DNA of 64,000 nt from Bombardia bombarda. Taxonomy: Eukaryota; Ascomycota; Sordariomycetes; Sordariales; Lasiosphaeriaceae. The position numbers were made by a program, and so were the translations under genes. This document shows, in pieces, positions 21,807 to 33,611 of this stretch (within the stretch, counting starts at the first letter, position 1; every line of letters begins with the position of its first letter). The notes under the pieces are model-generated. The model saw nothing but the letters and a program-made list of their open reading frames with translations. It was not told the DNA's origin and did no database searches. The stretch covers positions 1,364,001 through 1,428,000 of the forward strand of contig JAULSR010000006.1 of assembly GCA_030512295.1 (NCBI GenBank), in the 5' to 3' direction.

Positions 21807-22639
21807 ATGGCTTCCAGAAAGAAGGTCCTCCTTAAGGTATGCGTCCCTCCTCTCCTCCCCATCCCATCACGGCCCCAACCCCCTACCACCACCTCACTAA
21901 CCACCACCCTCTTTCACAGGTCATCATCCTAGGCGACAGCGGCGTGGGCAAGACGAGTCTGATGAACCAATACGTCAACAAGAAGTTCAGCGCCAGCTAC
22001 AAGGCGACCATCGGGGCGGATTTCCTGACGCGCGAGGTGCTGGTGGACGACCGCCAGGTGACGATGCAGCTGTGGGACACGGCCGGCCAGGAGCGCTTCC
22101 AGTCGCTGGGCGTGGCCTTTTACCGGGGGCCGACTGCTGCGTGCTGGTGTTTGACGTCAACAACTCCAAGAGCTTCGACGCGCTCGACAGCTGGCGGGAC
22201 GAGTTTCTGATCCAGGCGTCGCCCAGGGACCCGGATAACTTTCCCTTTGTCGTGCTGGGGAATAAGATTGATGTGGAGGAGAGCAAGAGGGTGGTATGTT
22301 TTTTTGTTTTTTTTTCAATTTTGGTTTTGTGAAAGGGTGTGGTTGGAAGGAGGCTAATGTGAGGTGTAACAGATCTCAACCAAGCGGGCCATGACCTTTT
22401 GCCAGTCTAAGGGTGGCATCCCCTACTTTGAGACGAGCGCCAAGGAGGCGATCAACGTTGAGCAGGCGTTTGAAGGTAACTGACTCATATTCTTTGGGTG
22501 AGAAGCGGTGCTGACAGTGTGATTCGCAGTCATCGCGAGGAATGCCTTGCTCCAAGAGGAGTCGGAGGAGTTCAGCGGCGACTTCCAGGACCCCATCAAC
22601 ATCCACATCGAAAATGAGCGGGACGGATGTGCTTGCTAA
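21807..22639 (+). CDS. YPT7: Rab7-type small GTPase (vacuolar), apparent frameshift
   Basis: Late endosome/vacuole Rab that recruits HOPS and drives vacuole fusion. Exons 21807-21836, 21920-22293, 22373-22475, 22530-22639, all with matching phases. Seen: [25 protein letters not shown] (P-loop GDSGVGKT), effector region [17 protein letters not shown], the G4 motif in NKIDVEE, ETSAKEA, and the C-terminal prenylation motif CAC. With one base added the product is 205 residues, close to yeast Ypt7. Odd: after FYRG the frame is lost. The text has CGGGGGCCGAC (five G, 22125-22129), where six G would continue [20 protein letters not shown] in the frame that is open to the next donor. A natural null of this gene in a healthy haploid fungus is unlikely, so I read it as a consensus error. 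Confidence 0.95.
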
Positions 22640-24592
22640 GTTGAGTTGAGTGAAGATGAGGTGTGCGTGGTCTGTAGCCGTTGTTGTCCGATTCCCCTTT
22701 TAATTTGGTTTTTATACACATGAGGGGTACAAAGGACGGCGGGTGGCGAGAGGGAGTCTTTACTGTAAAGATATCACACTGGCTGCGTCGGGCATGACTT
22801 TTTTGTGTTGTTTCTTTTTTACTTACTCGATGCCCAAGTAGACGATCGAACCTGGGGTGATATTATATATCCCATCACTGGCGTGCTTCTTGAGGTTTCA
22901 TGCTCAGGAGGGTTAGGTAGAGAAGGTTTCACGTTTTTCTTGGAAGGGGACTGCTTTTACTGATTGATAGAATTCGCATCGGTGTAAATGGCAGGTTCGG
23001 GCATATCTGAATGTTTTGGAGAGCTGATTACGTTTTTGTCTTTTATCGATAGAGAGAGCGGGTCAGGTTATTCACGTAGGCAGGCAGCAACAGGATGTCA
23101 TTACGTAGTTGACTCTGAGACATCATGGGATAAGCTATGCAGACATGTTGAGACAATTCGCAGCATCTAACCTCGAGAGACAACATGACCGGCTGATGAA
23201 GCGGTAGTGGCCTGCGGTGACATTGCTTCAGGTGAACGTGGAAGCAGGAGTCTGGGGTTTATTGCTTAAATTGGAGATTCTTTTGTTTTGCTCCTTTTCA
23301 TAGGGGGTCGAGAGGGTGTGCAGAATAATCGATGACTCTTCTAAGCGGAGGAGACGAGAGATGATGACTGCATAGAGAAGTTGACAACCGGGGGAAATAT
23401 TATTGCTGGCGGAAATCGTACTATACTACTTCGTAGTCATGAATGAAATGAACCAAAGCGTCAAGCTGCCGGGCCTGTGACTTCCTGCCATGAAGTTTAA
23501 ACTGCATATATGATGGTTGTGATAAGATCATGTCGGATTGTTCGGTCATGGGATGTCTTATATGCCGAGCGGCCGATGACACCCAATATACATCATTGGT
23601 ATTCGTAAGCTCGTGGTTAGGTAATTACATGCCAAGTCGATATTACCTGATACTTGACAACGGAATCAAGTGTACTAGTAGTTGAAAATGAAAATCAGCA
23701 GAATCATAAACAATATCAGCCATATAGCGTCTTTGTGGTCCCTTTACTCATGAAAACGCCAAATGCATATGGCCGTCGGGTGTCACTATCACTATCAATC
23801 GGCATGGCAGTTCCCGAGCTCGGAAAGCAGTTGTGGCGCCCGCTGCAGGTTGCTTCGGGAGGGTCGGTCACAGGTGTCAGGTCTTGGCCAGGGGCATGGA
23901 GGTATCTTTTTTAGGGCGGTCCAGGGACGTCAGGGGTCCCGTGCTAGGCTCCTCCCTGTTACACTGCACCCTGAACTTTCCAGGGCCGCGCGTGGGAGAG
24001 AAAACCGTCACTTCTTTCAACAACCTTTTGCAACCACTCCACACGGCTTAAACAGCAACAACCTACCAACCCCGACGACTCCACGCCAGCCGCCTCAGCT
24101 TTCACCGTTCAACGTTCAGCTGTTTGTTTTTTTCCTCCACTGGACTGGATTCGACTGGACGGAAAAAACAACAACAGCCCGACAAGCAAGCAAGGAGCAG
24201 GCAGCCAAGACCCGCCAATACGATTAATCTGCCGCCCCCCCCTTTGTTTGCCGGAAGGATTGCTGGGCTGAGCTGAGCGTGCGCGCCTGCCCTGGAAAAC
24301 TTGCATTTCGACGTTGAGAAAAACAAAGACACAAAACAAAACAAAACATACACTCGCGCATTAACAACACATACATGCGGCCAGCAGAAGCACCGCCGCC
24401 TTACATTCGTTCGCAAACAAACGATGCGCCCCAGGTCTCCGACGAGCCCCCATCCTTGAGCCGAGCAAGCAGCCAACCTTAACCTACCGACCGACCGACC
24501 CAGCAATCGGCCGAGGTAGTTAACCGCACATACACATACCTTTCGCTATCAGTGTTGCTTCTCGCGAAACCACGAAACAGACAGACGCAGAC
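22640..24592. other. Intergenic region, no gene recognised
   Basis: About 1.95 kb between YPT7 and the transporter. The proximal part is YPT7 3' UTR; the last ~500 bases (24050-24590) are the A/C-rich leader of the transporter, with another GACCGACCGACC (24488-24500). Nothing gene-like between. Confidence 0.4.
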
Positions 24593-26259
24593 ATGACCGT
24601 CCCACTGGGGCCCCTAATGGGCGAGCTGGTGGTGGACGACGACGACCAGCTCATCCTAACCGCCCCTCCCGGGCGGCGCAGGTCGGATTCGCAGTCGGGT
24701 AGAAGCTCGGAGCAGTCTGAGAGAAGCAGGAGTAGCCGCGATGGGCCTCGGCTACTCGCTCGCGGCACGGCCCCGTCGTCGCGGTCATCGTCAGCGCCGG
24801 CAACGGGGAACACGGGGTCTAGTTTGAGGGCGAAGTTTGGCCTGCTGGGCGTGGCGAGGCGCACGCTGGGCATCAGCTTGTTGCTGGTGACGGTGCTGCT
24901 GTGGACGGTGTCTAATTTCTTGGCTAGTGTGAGTTTTCTTCTGCTGATGCTGACCTTGGCGGGGGAAGATAGAGAGGGGTGACTAATGGTTGAACAAATG
25001 CAGTACATCTTCTCCGACAACACATACAGCAAGCCCTTCTTCCTCGTGTACATCAACACCTCGCTCTTCGCCATCTCGCTCATCCCCATGACGGCGCGGT
25101 TCGTGATACTGAACGGGTGGGGGGCGCTGCAGGCGCGCGCGGTGGAGCTCTGGCACGAGGTGCGCAGTGGCGTTCCGTCGTCATCGCCGAGCAAGACGAT
25201 GGAGGACGAAGAAGACGAGTTCGCGGGGGAGCGATTATTGATCGACGACGAGGGCGCGCTCGAGGCGCTCGACCTGGAGCTGCCGCCGCGCAGGGAGGAG
25301 AAGCTCAGCCTGCGCGAGACGGCCTGGATCAGCCTCGAGTTCTGCATGCTGTGGTTCCTGGCCAACTACTTTGCGTCGGCCTGTCTCGAGTACACGAGCG
25401 TGGGCAGCGTGACGATCCTGACTTCGACGAGCAGCATCTGGACGCTGATCTTCTGCGCCGTCACGGGCGTCGAGGGGTTCACGGTCCGGAAGCTGGTGGG
25501 CGTGCTGGCGTCGCTGGCGGGCGTGGTGCTCATCTCGAGCGTGGATCTGTCGGGCGCGAGCGATGAGAATCGGGGGAATTTTCCACACAAGTCGACGATG
25601 CAGATCGCGATCGGAGACTCGATGGCGTTTTTTAGTGCGATTGTATATGGCGTGTATGTGACGGTGATGAAGAGGAGGGTGGGGAATGAGGACAGGGTGG
25701 ATATGCCGCTGTTCTTTGGGCTGGTCGGGCTGTTCAATGTCTTGTTTTTGTGGCCGGGATTTTTTATACTGCATTATACGGGCATTGAGACTGTGGGTTT
25801 ACCTCTACTCGTTGTTGTTGCTGCTGTGTTGAGGATACATATGCTGACTACCTGTGTTTTAGTTTGAGCTGCCGCCGACGGGCAAGATTTGGGCGATTAT
25901 CTTGGTAAGTCTTTTTGTTGGGGAGACTGTTATATGGGCCTCTGCTAACCATATGTCGCGCGTTATAGGTCAACTCGCTCTCGTCCTTTCTTAGCGACAT
26001 GACGTGGGCGTATGCCATGCTTCTGACGACGCCTCTGGTTGTCACAGTCGGCCTGTCGTTGACAATACCACTGTCACTTATCGGCGAGATGCTACAGTAC
26101 GCCCAGTTTTCCAGCTGGATATACTGGGTCGGGGCGGGGATTGTATTCATATCGTTTGTCTTCGTCAACCACGAGAGCAAGGAAGATGATGGCGGCGACA
26201 AGGAACCGGGCACAGAGAGTCGGGCCGGGACGCTCGATACTGATATTTCCATGGTATAG
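24593..26259 (+). CDS. SLC35F5/Thi74-like membrane transporter (EamA/DMT superfamily)
   Basis: Multi-pass transporter of the drug/metabolite superfamily. Exons 24593-24928, 25004-25792, 25863-25904, 25969-26259, all phase 0, give 485 residues with a 14-codon third exon. A charged, Ser-rich N-terminal tail of ~80 residues precedes TM1 (ISLLLVTVLLWTVSNFLAS), then ..YSKPFFLVYINTSLFAISLIP.., a long acidic loop (about 185-225), and further helices including FCMLWFLANYFASACLEYTSVGS (a signature stretch of SLC35F5/Thi74 homologues), TVRKLVGVLASLAGVVLIS, MAFFSAIVYGVYVTVMKRR, and the last pair before an acidic C-tail. Yeast Thi74 is a thiamine-repressed, mitochondria-associated protein; the transported substrate here is unknown. 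Confidence 0.87.
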
Positions 26260-27885
26260 TGTAGTCTACGTACTACCTAGACACTCACTAAGATTTTTTT
26301 TGTTGGAGTAGTGGGTTTATCATCCTTGTATATGCATGTATAGGGGGCATTTGGTACTTAGATGGCGTTGCTGTTTGGATAAAACATAAGAGACATATGG
26401 GTCTGGTTGGGTGTTTGATAGGAAGGTGTCTGGTAGGTATCTTTCAAGCATGATGCATGGGGGTGGCTACAGTCACGATTCATAGCTGGTTAGAGCAACT
26501 CTTGAGTAATGTGCCTGATCGCGAAGATGGGATTGTCAATAATGGAGGATAGTGTAAATCGCGATCTACATATCGACGTGATCGCGAAAGAGGGTGGACG
26601 AGTTCTTGGCGCTTTTCTTTTCCGAGACCTGAGGCAACGAAGCCGATTTGCCAGCGTTAAGTTGTCTCACTTCGCAAGCGAGCAGCACCGACTGGATGGG
26701 ACCTGATCGCCGGGTTGGTGCATTTAATATGCATCGTGGCTTCCAACATACTAACCCTATCGCATCTTCTCCTGAATTTTTAACGACATACAACTTCTTT
26801 GGCTAGGCCCGAGGGCAGTGAACTGAACGGGATCAGAGCCTCAAACTGTACGAACCTTGTCTTGCCTACTACCTTAGTAGTACTACAGTGTCTAACGAAG
26901 CACGACTTTAGCTTCTGTTTCACCAAGTTAGGCAGGAAACCGAAAAAGCGTTGCAACAATGTCTCTACGCTACTGGTCAAGCCTCCGTGGAAACTACGAG
27001 GCCTTGTTTTAGTGTACCGTATTGCACGTGCGATTGTGAAGAGAAGTTGCACACCTAAAACTCGCCATAAACCGGCCATGTGAGCTTTGTCGGAACTAAC
27101 AGCCTGGAAACGCCCTTGTCTCGCGCGAAAATGGGTCATGAATTCGTCAGTGGAGTCGATGGCGCACCCAGCAGCCTGCTGAGCCCAGAATGGCTGAAAA
27201 TGGCTTGTATGGGCCAAGGCATTCCAGGCGGATTTCTTGACTCATTTTGGTCAGTCGCGACTTACCACACAGTATGAACAGGTGCTCCTGCTAGTATGCT
27301 TATTGCTTGGTCATTCGCGCCTTCCGTTCAACCTCGACGAGATCACGCAACCTTACCTTAGGTTGTCCCCCCCTTCGATCTTGCCCTCAGTTGAAATCGT
27401 TCCTTCCAATACTGTACTGTAGACATCTTGTGCTTAAATTTGCTCCCCCCCATCGCTTTTTGGCGAATAGCAACTTAGCACAAGACTTTGTTCAGTTGTT
27501 GTTTTTTGTCTGTGTCCAAACGTGCTTGTACTTCCGAACCTCCTGCGTCCACATTCCATCACAACAAACATCCTCACCACAACACACAAGTCATTGTTCC
27601 CTACTAGTCGCTCCGCATCCGTCGCCTAGACGTTTGTTGTGTATCACTTACCACATTTTCCTTTCATTCGTCCAAGCATAACACGGCAGCTTTGTACTAC
27701 TCTCGATTCGTGTGATCCTAGTACCTACAAAAGAAAGGAACATTTGTCTTTCTCAGCTACCTACGTACTTTTACCTGCGTACCTACTGCATACTGTTACA
27801 TCTCAAAAACATTGCTTTAATCCGCCTAGTGGTGAGAATAAAGAGAGTTATTAAAGGAAGTGGATGCTGCTGCTGTCTGCCCGCT
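26260..27885. other. Intergenic region and leader of heme oxygenase-like gene
   Basis: About 1.6 kb, no gene supported. The last 450 bases are C/T/A-rich leader. The heme-oxygenase frame stays open upstream to 27712, but the ATG at 27886 fits the family start better. Confidence 0.4.
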
Positions 27886-29511
27886 ATGGAGTCTAAAGGC
27901 GCTACATCTAAAATGGACGACCACCCTCATCTGGGCGACAGCATCAACGTTGCCACTAGATCAGTCCACACCGAACTCAACAAGCGCCTGCGTCACCGTC
28001 TGCCGCTGGCCGTCCCGCCCGGAGCCCACACGCCGGCCGTCTATGTCTCTGGCTTGATCCACGTTGCGTCCGTCTACATCACATTCGAGTCACTCTGGCG
28101 CGACATTTTGTCTTCTTCGTCCAACTTACAGAATGGGGACAACGACTACGACGAGAAGAAGAAGCGCATCAACTCTATCCTCGCCGACCTCCGCCTGCCC
28201 GGGCTGGAACGCTCCTCGAGCCTGCGGGCCGACATCCGCGCCATCACGGGCTGGCCCGATGACGTCGTGGACGAGCAGATCAAGGCGGTCTCGGCCGAGG
28301 AGACAGGGGGCAGACTCGGCCAGTTTGTGGCGCATATCAAGCGCTCCGTCAACAGACACCCCCACGTCCTGCTCGCCTACGCCTGGGTCCTCTACATGGC
28401 GCTCTTCTCGGGCGGGCGGCTCATCAGAGCAGCGCTCGAGACGGCCGGCCACGAGTTCTGGAGCACCACGGCCGAGCCCATGCCGCCGTCGATGCGTGCA
28501 TGCGAGAAGCCCATCGCTGTGTCGTCGTCAACGACGTCGGGTCAGGGAGAGGATGAATCTGATGAGACACCATCACCGACCTCTTCTACCAGCAACGACA
28601 ATGCCAACAACGCAACCTCCACCCTCCCGCTAGCATTCTTCCGCTTCGCCACGCCCCTCGACGGGGAAGACCTCAAGCTCGAGTTTAAGAAGCGCCTCGT
28701 CGACGCTGAGGCCCGCCTGTGGACCGACGAGTGGGACCACATCGTGCAGGAGGCGCACTGCATCTTTGACAACATGATCCTGCTCATCGCGCAGCTCGAT
28801 GGCGTGTTTAGCAACCACTGCGCCCCGCCTACTACGCCTAACTCGCTGAATGGCCGGGCGAACCTGCCCGTGCCGCGGCTTGGCGGCAGGCTGCGTGACA
28901 GTGTTGCGCTGGCAAAGGAGAGGGGGCTTAGGGCATTGTCTATGGCTTCGTCTGCGGCGAGTACGACGGCTAAGTCGTCGCTTGAGTCGTTGACGGAGTT
29001 GGTTGGGAGTGGTGGTGATGATGAGCGGCCGCCGCCGGTGCCGGAGATGTCGGCGTTGAGGGAAAATGCGTCGGCGTTGAGGGAAAATGCGTCGACGACG
29101 ACGGGTACGTGTTGTTTGCATGCTAAGGGGGCGGTGACGTCGTCGGATGAGCTGTTGGAGAAGAGTGCGATTTTATCTGGGGGTAAAGCAGAGGGGACAA
29201 CAGATGCTGCTAGGGTGCAGCGCACAAAGTCTGTGAGATTTAGAGAGACCTCGGAAAGGCCAGTTAGGGGGACTCATGGCAAGGATGATGCTGCTGCTAC
29301 CTTGTCTATGACATTTACCACAAAGGACGGTGTTAAGGCTGTCGTGGCAGAGGAGACATCACCACAAGAGAGTGCCAGTATGGGAGTGACGACCGTCGAG
29401 AAGAGGAGACGGTCCTCGACGGCTTACGTTGCGCTATTGTGGAATGCGCTCTTGATCATAGGGGTGACGGGGAGTATCTACATTGGGCTGGGTAATGTGC
29501 GGAGATGGTGA
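27886..29511 (+). CDS. Heme oxygenase-like, tail-anchored protein
   Basis: Intronless, 541 residues. The N-terminal half matches heme oxygenase organisation: GDSINVATRSVHTELNKRL, where the His (about residue 28) is in the place of the proximal heme ligand, then PAVYVSGLIHVASVYITFESLW, helical DLRLPGLERS.LRADI, and YMALFSGGRLIRAAL, the Gly-Gly distal-helix signature. A second conserved part LAFFRFATPLDGEDLKLEFKKR follows after a Ser/Asn-rich insertion. The C-terminal ~200 residues are low-complexity and end in one hydrophobic segment (VALLWNALLIIGVTGSIYIGL) plus NVRRW, so it is probably tail-anchored in the ER, as are other heme oxygenases. It may degrade heme to biliverdin, CO and iron, or be a non-catalytic relative. 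A 21-nt direct duplication (about 29049-29090) repeats SALRENA. Confidence 0.8.
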   Translation: MESKGATSKMDDHPHLGDSINVATRSVHTELNKRLRHRLPLAVPPGAHTPAVYVSGLIHVASVYITFESLWRDILSSSSNLQNGDNDYDEKKKRINSILADLRLPGLERSSSLRADIRAITGWPDDVVDEQIKAVSAEETGGRLGQFVAHIKRSVNRHPHVLLAYAWVLYMALFSGGRLIRAALETAGHEFWSTTAEPMPPSMRACEKPIAVSSSTTSGQGEDESDETPSPTSSTSNDNANNATSTLPLAFFRFATPLDGEDLKLEFKKRLVDAEARLWTDEWDHIVQEAHCIFDNMILLIAQLDGVFSNHCAPPTTPNSLNGRANLPVPRLGGRLRDSVALAKERGLRALSMASSAASTTAKSSLESLTELVGSGGDDERPPPVPEMSALRENASALRENASTTTGTCCLHAKGAVTSSDELLEKSAILSGGKAEGTTDAARVQRTKSVRFRETSERPVRGTHGKDDAAATLSMTFTTKDGVKAVVAEETSPQESASMGVTTVEKRRRSSTAYVALLWNALLIIGVTGSIYIGLGNVRRW

Positions 29512-30310
29512 CCAGCCAACATGTCGAAACACCGGCTAGTCTAGTTGGTTTTCATAAAGGTGGTGGTGGTGCGTACATTTGTTTGTTTGTGTGCTTTCGG
29601 AAGGCCGGCACGTCTTTTTTACTAGAAAGAAGACCATGGTGATATCCATCGGCTAGCGGCGGTCACGAGGAACCCTGAGGCTGTTGACTTTTTGACGATT
29701 CCCCTGTTTTGGCTTATTACCAGCAATCTTCCAGACATAGCTATCATGTTACTTAGCATGTTTTATGAAATCAGTCTTGAAATTTCAGAATGAATTACTA
29801 AAATCATATTTAAACGTTATGTATTTCTCTCGATCATCCTTAAATGGATTAACTACTACCTACCAGCTTTGATTGCTGTCCATATTCCTATCTGCCGAAC
29901 TACCCACTTACATAGCCGGTATGAGTGAGCAAGTATACTTACTACTCGACCACCTGCCTCCATCCCTATTCATTCCTGTTTAATCCCATAACCACCTAAC
30001 TCTTGCTCCCATTCATGTAGGTGCGTATATTTGTTCCCGCCCTAACCCACCTCCTACACCACGACAACCATCCAACCAACCAACCCCATGAATGCCACGA
30101 AATTACTGCCCAGCAAACAGAAGAACAAAACGCCCACCAAAATACAACAACAAGCTAGCCCGTGGGCGAGACTCGAACATGATGACCTCCAACCGACCCG
30201 ACCCATAAAAAGAAGAAAGAAAAAGCAAAGAAAACTTCCAGCTACCTTGTGTATGTACGCATATCTGTTTGTGCTACCCTTGACAATGATGGGCGTAAAC
30301 GCGTGCAAAT
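29512..30310. other. Intergenic stretch between convergent genes
   Basis: 3' UTR and spacer between the heme oxygenase-like gene (plus) and CDT2 (minus), A/T-rich around 29750-29900, leading into a large microsatellite. No gene. Confidence 0.4.
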
Positions 30311-30428
<118 letters not shown>

Positions 30429-30504
30429 CTGTTTCCTACCATGTTGCATGCAGCTAGGCTGCTTGCCATATGTATCTTCAAGGGGTGATCAAACCAGATC
30501 AAAA

Positions 30505-32929
30505 TTACTCCCAATCATCCACATCCCCATCCCACCCATCCCCCACATCCGCCCATCCGCACCCCCACCGTCTCCCGCCCGTCTCCCCGCCCGTCCGCAG
30601 ATCTGCCGCCGCCTGCCTGTCCTCGCTCCAGCACCGCACAACGTAATCGTCCCCCACCGTCACCAGCTTGCCCTCGCTCGTCCACGTCACCGCGCCTACC
30701 TCCTTCTCGTGCCCGCGCACCAGCGGCGTCCCGCTCCGCACAATCGGCATCGCGGCCGCCTGGCGCGCGAACATGCCCCCGACGACACCGCCGCTGTTCG
30801 ACCGTGCCAGCGACGGCGGACCACTGCAATTCCGTCCACCACCCGCACTGCTGCTCCGCAGCGAAGACCGTCCCGGACCATCACCCCTCGTGGCGCTGGT
30901 CTGCACCGCCGTCGGCTCCCCCACGAAATAATCCTCCCCGCTCGCGCCCCGCGCCCACACGTCCCGCAAGTACCGCTCGTCCGTCGGGAACAGCACCGGG
31001 CAGCTATCGCTGCTTCCAACCGCAAGCAGCTCCGACTGCCCGCCCGCCGTGGCCGGACGCACTGCCGCCTTGACGTAGAAGCTCGTGGCATAGAACATGG
31101 GGTGGCGGAACCCATACAAGGGGCCCAGCCCTTGGCTTGGCGCGCTGCCAGCGCCGCCACCGCTGTGGTAGTGCCTGGTGCGACGCGGGGGGTCGCCGCC
31201 GGGCGGGGCGGGGGCCAGCTCGGGCGCGTGGCCAAGCACAAGGTGGGCGGTGCTGTAGGCGTAGACGGTGTTGTCCTTGCAGAGGGCGTAGAGGCGGGCG
31301 CCGTCGCCGCCGAGGGCCATGGCGGCGATGCCGAAGGGGCGCCAGGCCACGTGGCTCGGGGCGGGGCGGTGAAGGAGACCGGGTGGTTGGTCGTGCTGGA
31401 TTTGCCGGAGCTGGCGTTGCGGCTCGTGTGGATGGCGCGGATGTCCCAGAGCTTGACGCTCGCGTCGGCCTCGCACGCGGTGAGCAGCAGGTGCTCGCGC
31501 CCGGGCGGGAGAAACTGCAGGGCGGTGACGGAGACCTCGCCAAAGCGGCCGGGGACTTCGCCCATGCGGGCGACGTCGCCGGGCGCGGAGGAGCCGCTGA
31601 TGGGGTGGTGGGCGGTGTGGGTGTTGTTGTTGTGGCGGCCGCGGGCGACGATGCGCGCGTGTGCGTCGTAGATGCTGTTGACGACGCAGCCTGGGTTGAT
31701 GGGACGGGAGACGCGGTGGTGCAGGCCTGTCTCGTGGCGGATGGTGACGTCTTGGATGGGTCCGCCGCGGCAGCGCAGGTCCCATATCTGTACGCTGCCG
31801 TCGCGGCCGGAGGTGGCGAGGACCGAGTTGGAGCCGCGGCCGGGCTGGAAACGGACTTGCTTGACGGATGCGGTGTGGTGGCCGAGGATGGAGATGGGGG
31901 TCTGGGTCATCATGTCTATTACGCGGCTGGTTTGGTCGCCGGAGGCGGTGGCGAGCAGGTAGTCGTCCTCGGAGAACTGGAGGTCGATGATGGCGTTGCC
32001 GTGGGCGGGGAATGCCAGGTGGATGTTGGCGAAGTTGTTGCTCGAGTCTAGGAGGCGCACGTAGCCCTCCTCGTCGCCGACTGCCACGATGGTGCTTTTA
32101 TGACAGCTGGTCGTGCAAAAGGGTATGCTCCTAGCAGCCCCTTCATGGCTGGTGTTAAGGTGGACATCTTCAGGTTTGGAATAAAAGTTGGCAGTCTCGG
32201 TCCGCCAGTCTGATATTAACGTTAGCATATAGGCATGCCTGCATGGTTATGGGAGGTATGCCGCTTACCAGAAACGGGACGAGACAGTGTTTGGCCGCTC
32301 GCCCGCGATATGTCGCCAGTCATCCTCTGGACGAGCTGGCCCCCCAATCCTCGACGACTCAGGGGTACTGGCCTCACATACGAGCGCGGTCCTACAGGCA
32401 GTTCCTGCTCGTCCTCTGAAACGTCGTCGTCAACGCCCCTGAGATTTGGATGTGACTTAGTGGCTCGGAGTGCTGAGATGGGACTCTGCAACCTCGACCT
32501 CAGCTCTGGAGTCTCGAATATGGGTGGTGACGTATTCAGGGGCGAGGGCAGATGAGAATCATGAGATGATGGTAGCCGTTCCGGGGTGTGATGTTGGGTC
32601 TTCCTCCGCTTGGACATGCGGTGAGGACCTTGGAGGCTGGGCAAGCCGTCGAAGCCATTCTCTTCCGAGATGGGTTTCAACGGGCTCGAGGGAGTCTGAC
32701 AACGGTTCAGGACGGAGCCATGGAGATCGCGGAGGGCCCTCCTGGCTGCACTTGGTTCCGACGAGACCCGTGGTCGTGGGGTGAAGAATCGTTTGAACTT
32801 CCTGGGCGTTATAGACGGGTTCCTTCGTTCCTTGCCCTGGCTGGAGGGCGGTCTCGGAGGGGATGACAGGAGACTATTGGACAGTGTCGCAGAGCTCTTG
32901 GTTCCGGACGACACCTCCTTGTCCGTCAT
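30505..32929 (-). CDS. CDT2: Cdt2/DTL-type WD40 substrate receptor of CRL4 ubiquitin ligase, apparent frameshift
   Basis: WD-repeat substrate receptor of Cul4-Ddb1, which targets Cdt1 and related proteins on PCNA during S phase and after DNA damage. Exons 32269-32929 and 30505-32209 (intron 32210-32268, GTAAGC...CAG), about 788 residues. The N-terminal ~220 residues are basic, Ser/Pro-rich and disordered (SITPRKFKRFFTPRP). Then the propeller: VAVGDEEGYVRLLDSS, HGNAIIDLQFSEDDYLLATASGDQTSRVID, SVLATSGRDGSVQIWDLR and LLLTACEADASVKLWDIR; the two WDxR motifs fit DDB1-binding DWD boxes. The last blades are HVAWRPFGIAAMAL.. and HEKEVGAVTWTSEGKLVTVGDDYVVRCW. Between SFTAPPRA and SHVAWRPFG the frame changes within G/C runs at about 31355-31366; one extra base rejoins them. 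An in-frame ATG also exists at 32965. Divergent from SPB1. Confidence 0.85.
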
Positions 32930-33611
32930 GGTGAGGGAGAAAAGGCGGTTATGATTATGAAGCAACGAGGAGGAATTGGGCTATGATGATAACTTTGACA
33001 CTATATCCTGTCACTGTCCCCTATAATTGAGCTCCAAGACGGTTGACAATAGGCATTGCGGGTGATAACAGATGCTCTCTCTTGCGTGTGGATTCGCCTT
33101 TGGCATTTGGCACGAAAAGTCGGCGGGCGGCGGGGAAACCAGCAGCCAGCAATAACCGTGCCTACGTTAGTGCTGTCCTGCTGGGCCGCCTAGGTACCTA
33201 TTCTACTAGGAGGTGCTAGGATGTGCTTCACGACGCGGTCCACGGTGCAATGACGCGCCCCGTCGCCCGTGGAATTAAAGTGCAAATCGCCCATCCTGCC
33301 TATCGGATCTAAGTGGGCGGGCCTGGGCCATCTTGCAGACGTGTCGGGCCAATCAGACGGCCCAATCGCGCTCTGGCTGGCGCTGACCGAACCACCAGCC
33401 ACCCCACTGTGGTGCCTCGTCTAAAATGCTAACCCCACTTGGCCAAAGTGAGCATTTCACCTTATCGCTTATCGGCTTGCATGTGAGTCCAAAAAAAATT
33501 GGTCTGCACGACAACCTCATCCGTGCGGCCCTCTGAGAGTACCCCCAAGTCCGTCTAGTCTGGTATATCGCAAAGAGTCGATATTTACCCGACCAGGACA
33601 CCACCGCCATC
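32930..33611. promoter_or_regulatory. Bidirectional promoter region CDT2/SPB1
   Basis: 682 bases between two divergent start codons. It contains a palindromic CTAGGTACCTA at 33190-33200 followed by CTACTAGG and GCTAGG fragments, a motif type repeated in other intergenic regions of the window. No gene. Confidence 0.5.

Noticed and set aside
30160..30215. A B-box-like TGTTCGAGTCT on the minus strand, suggesting a tRNA
   Set aside because: T-stem bases do not pair and no A-box or acceptor stem is found at a suitable distance.
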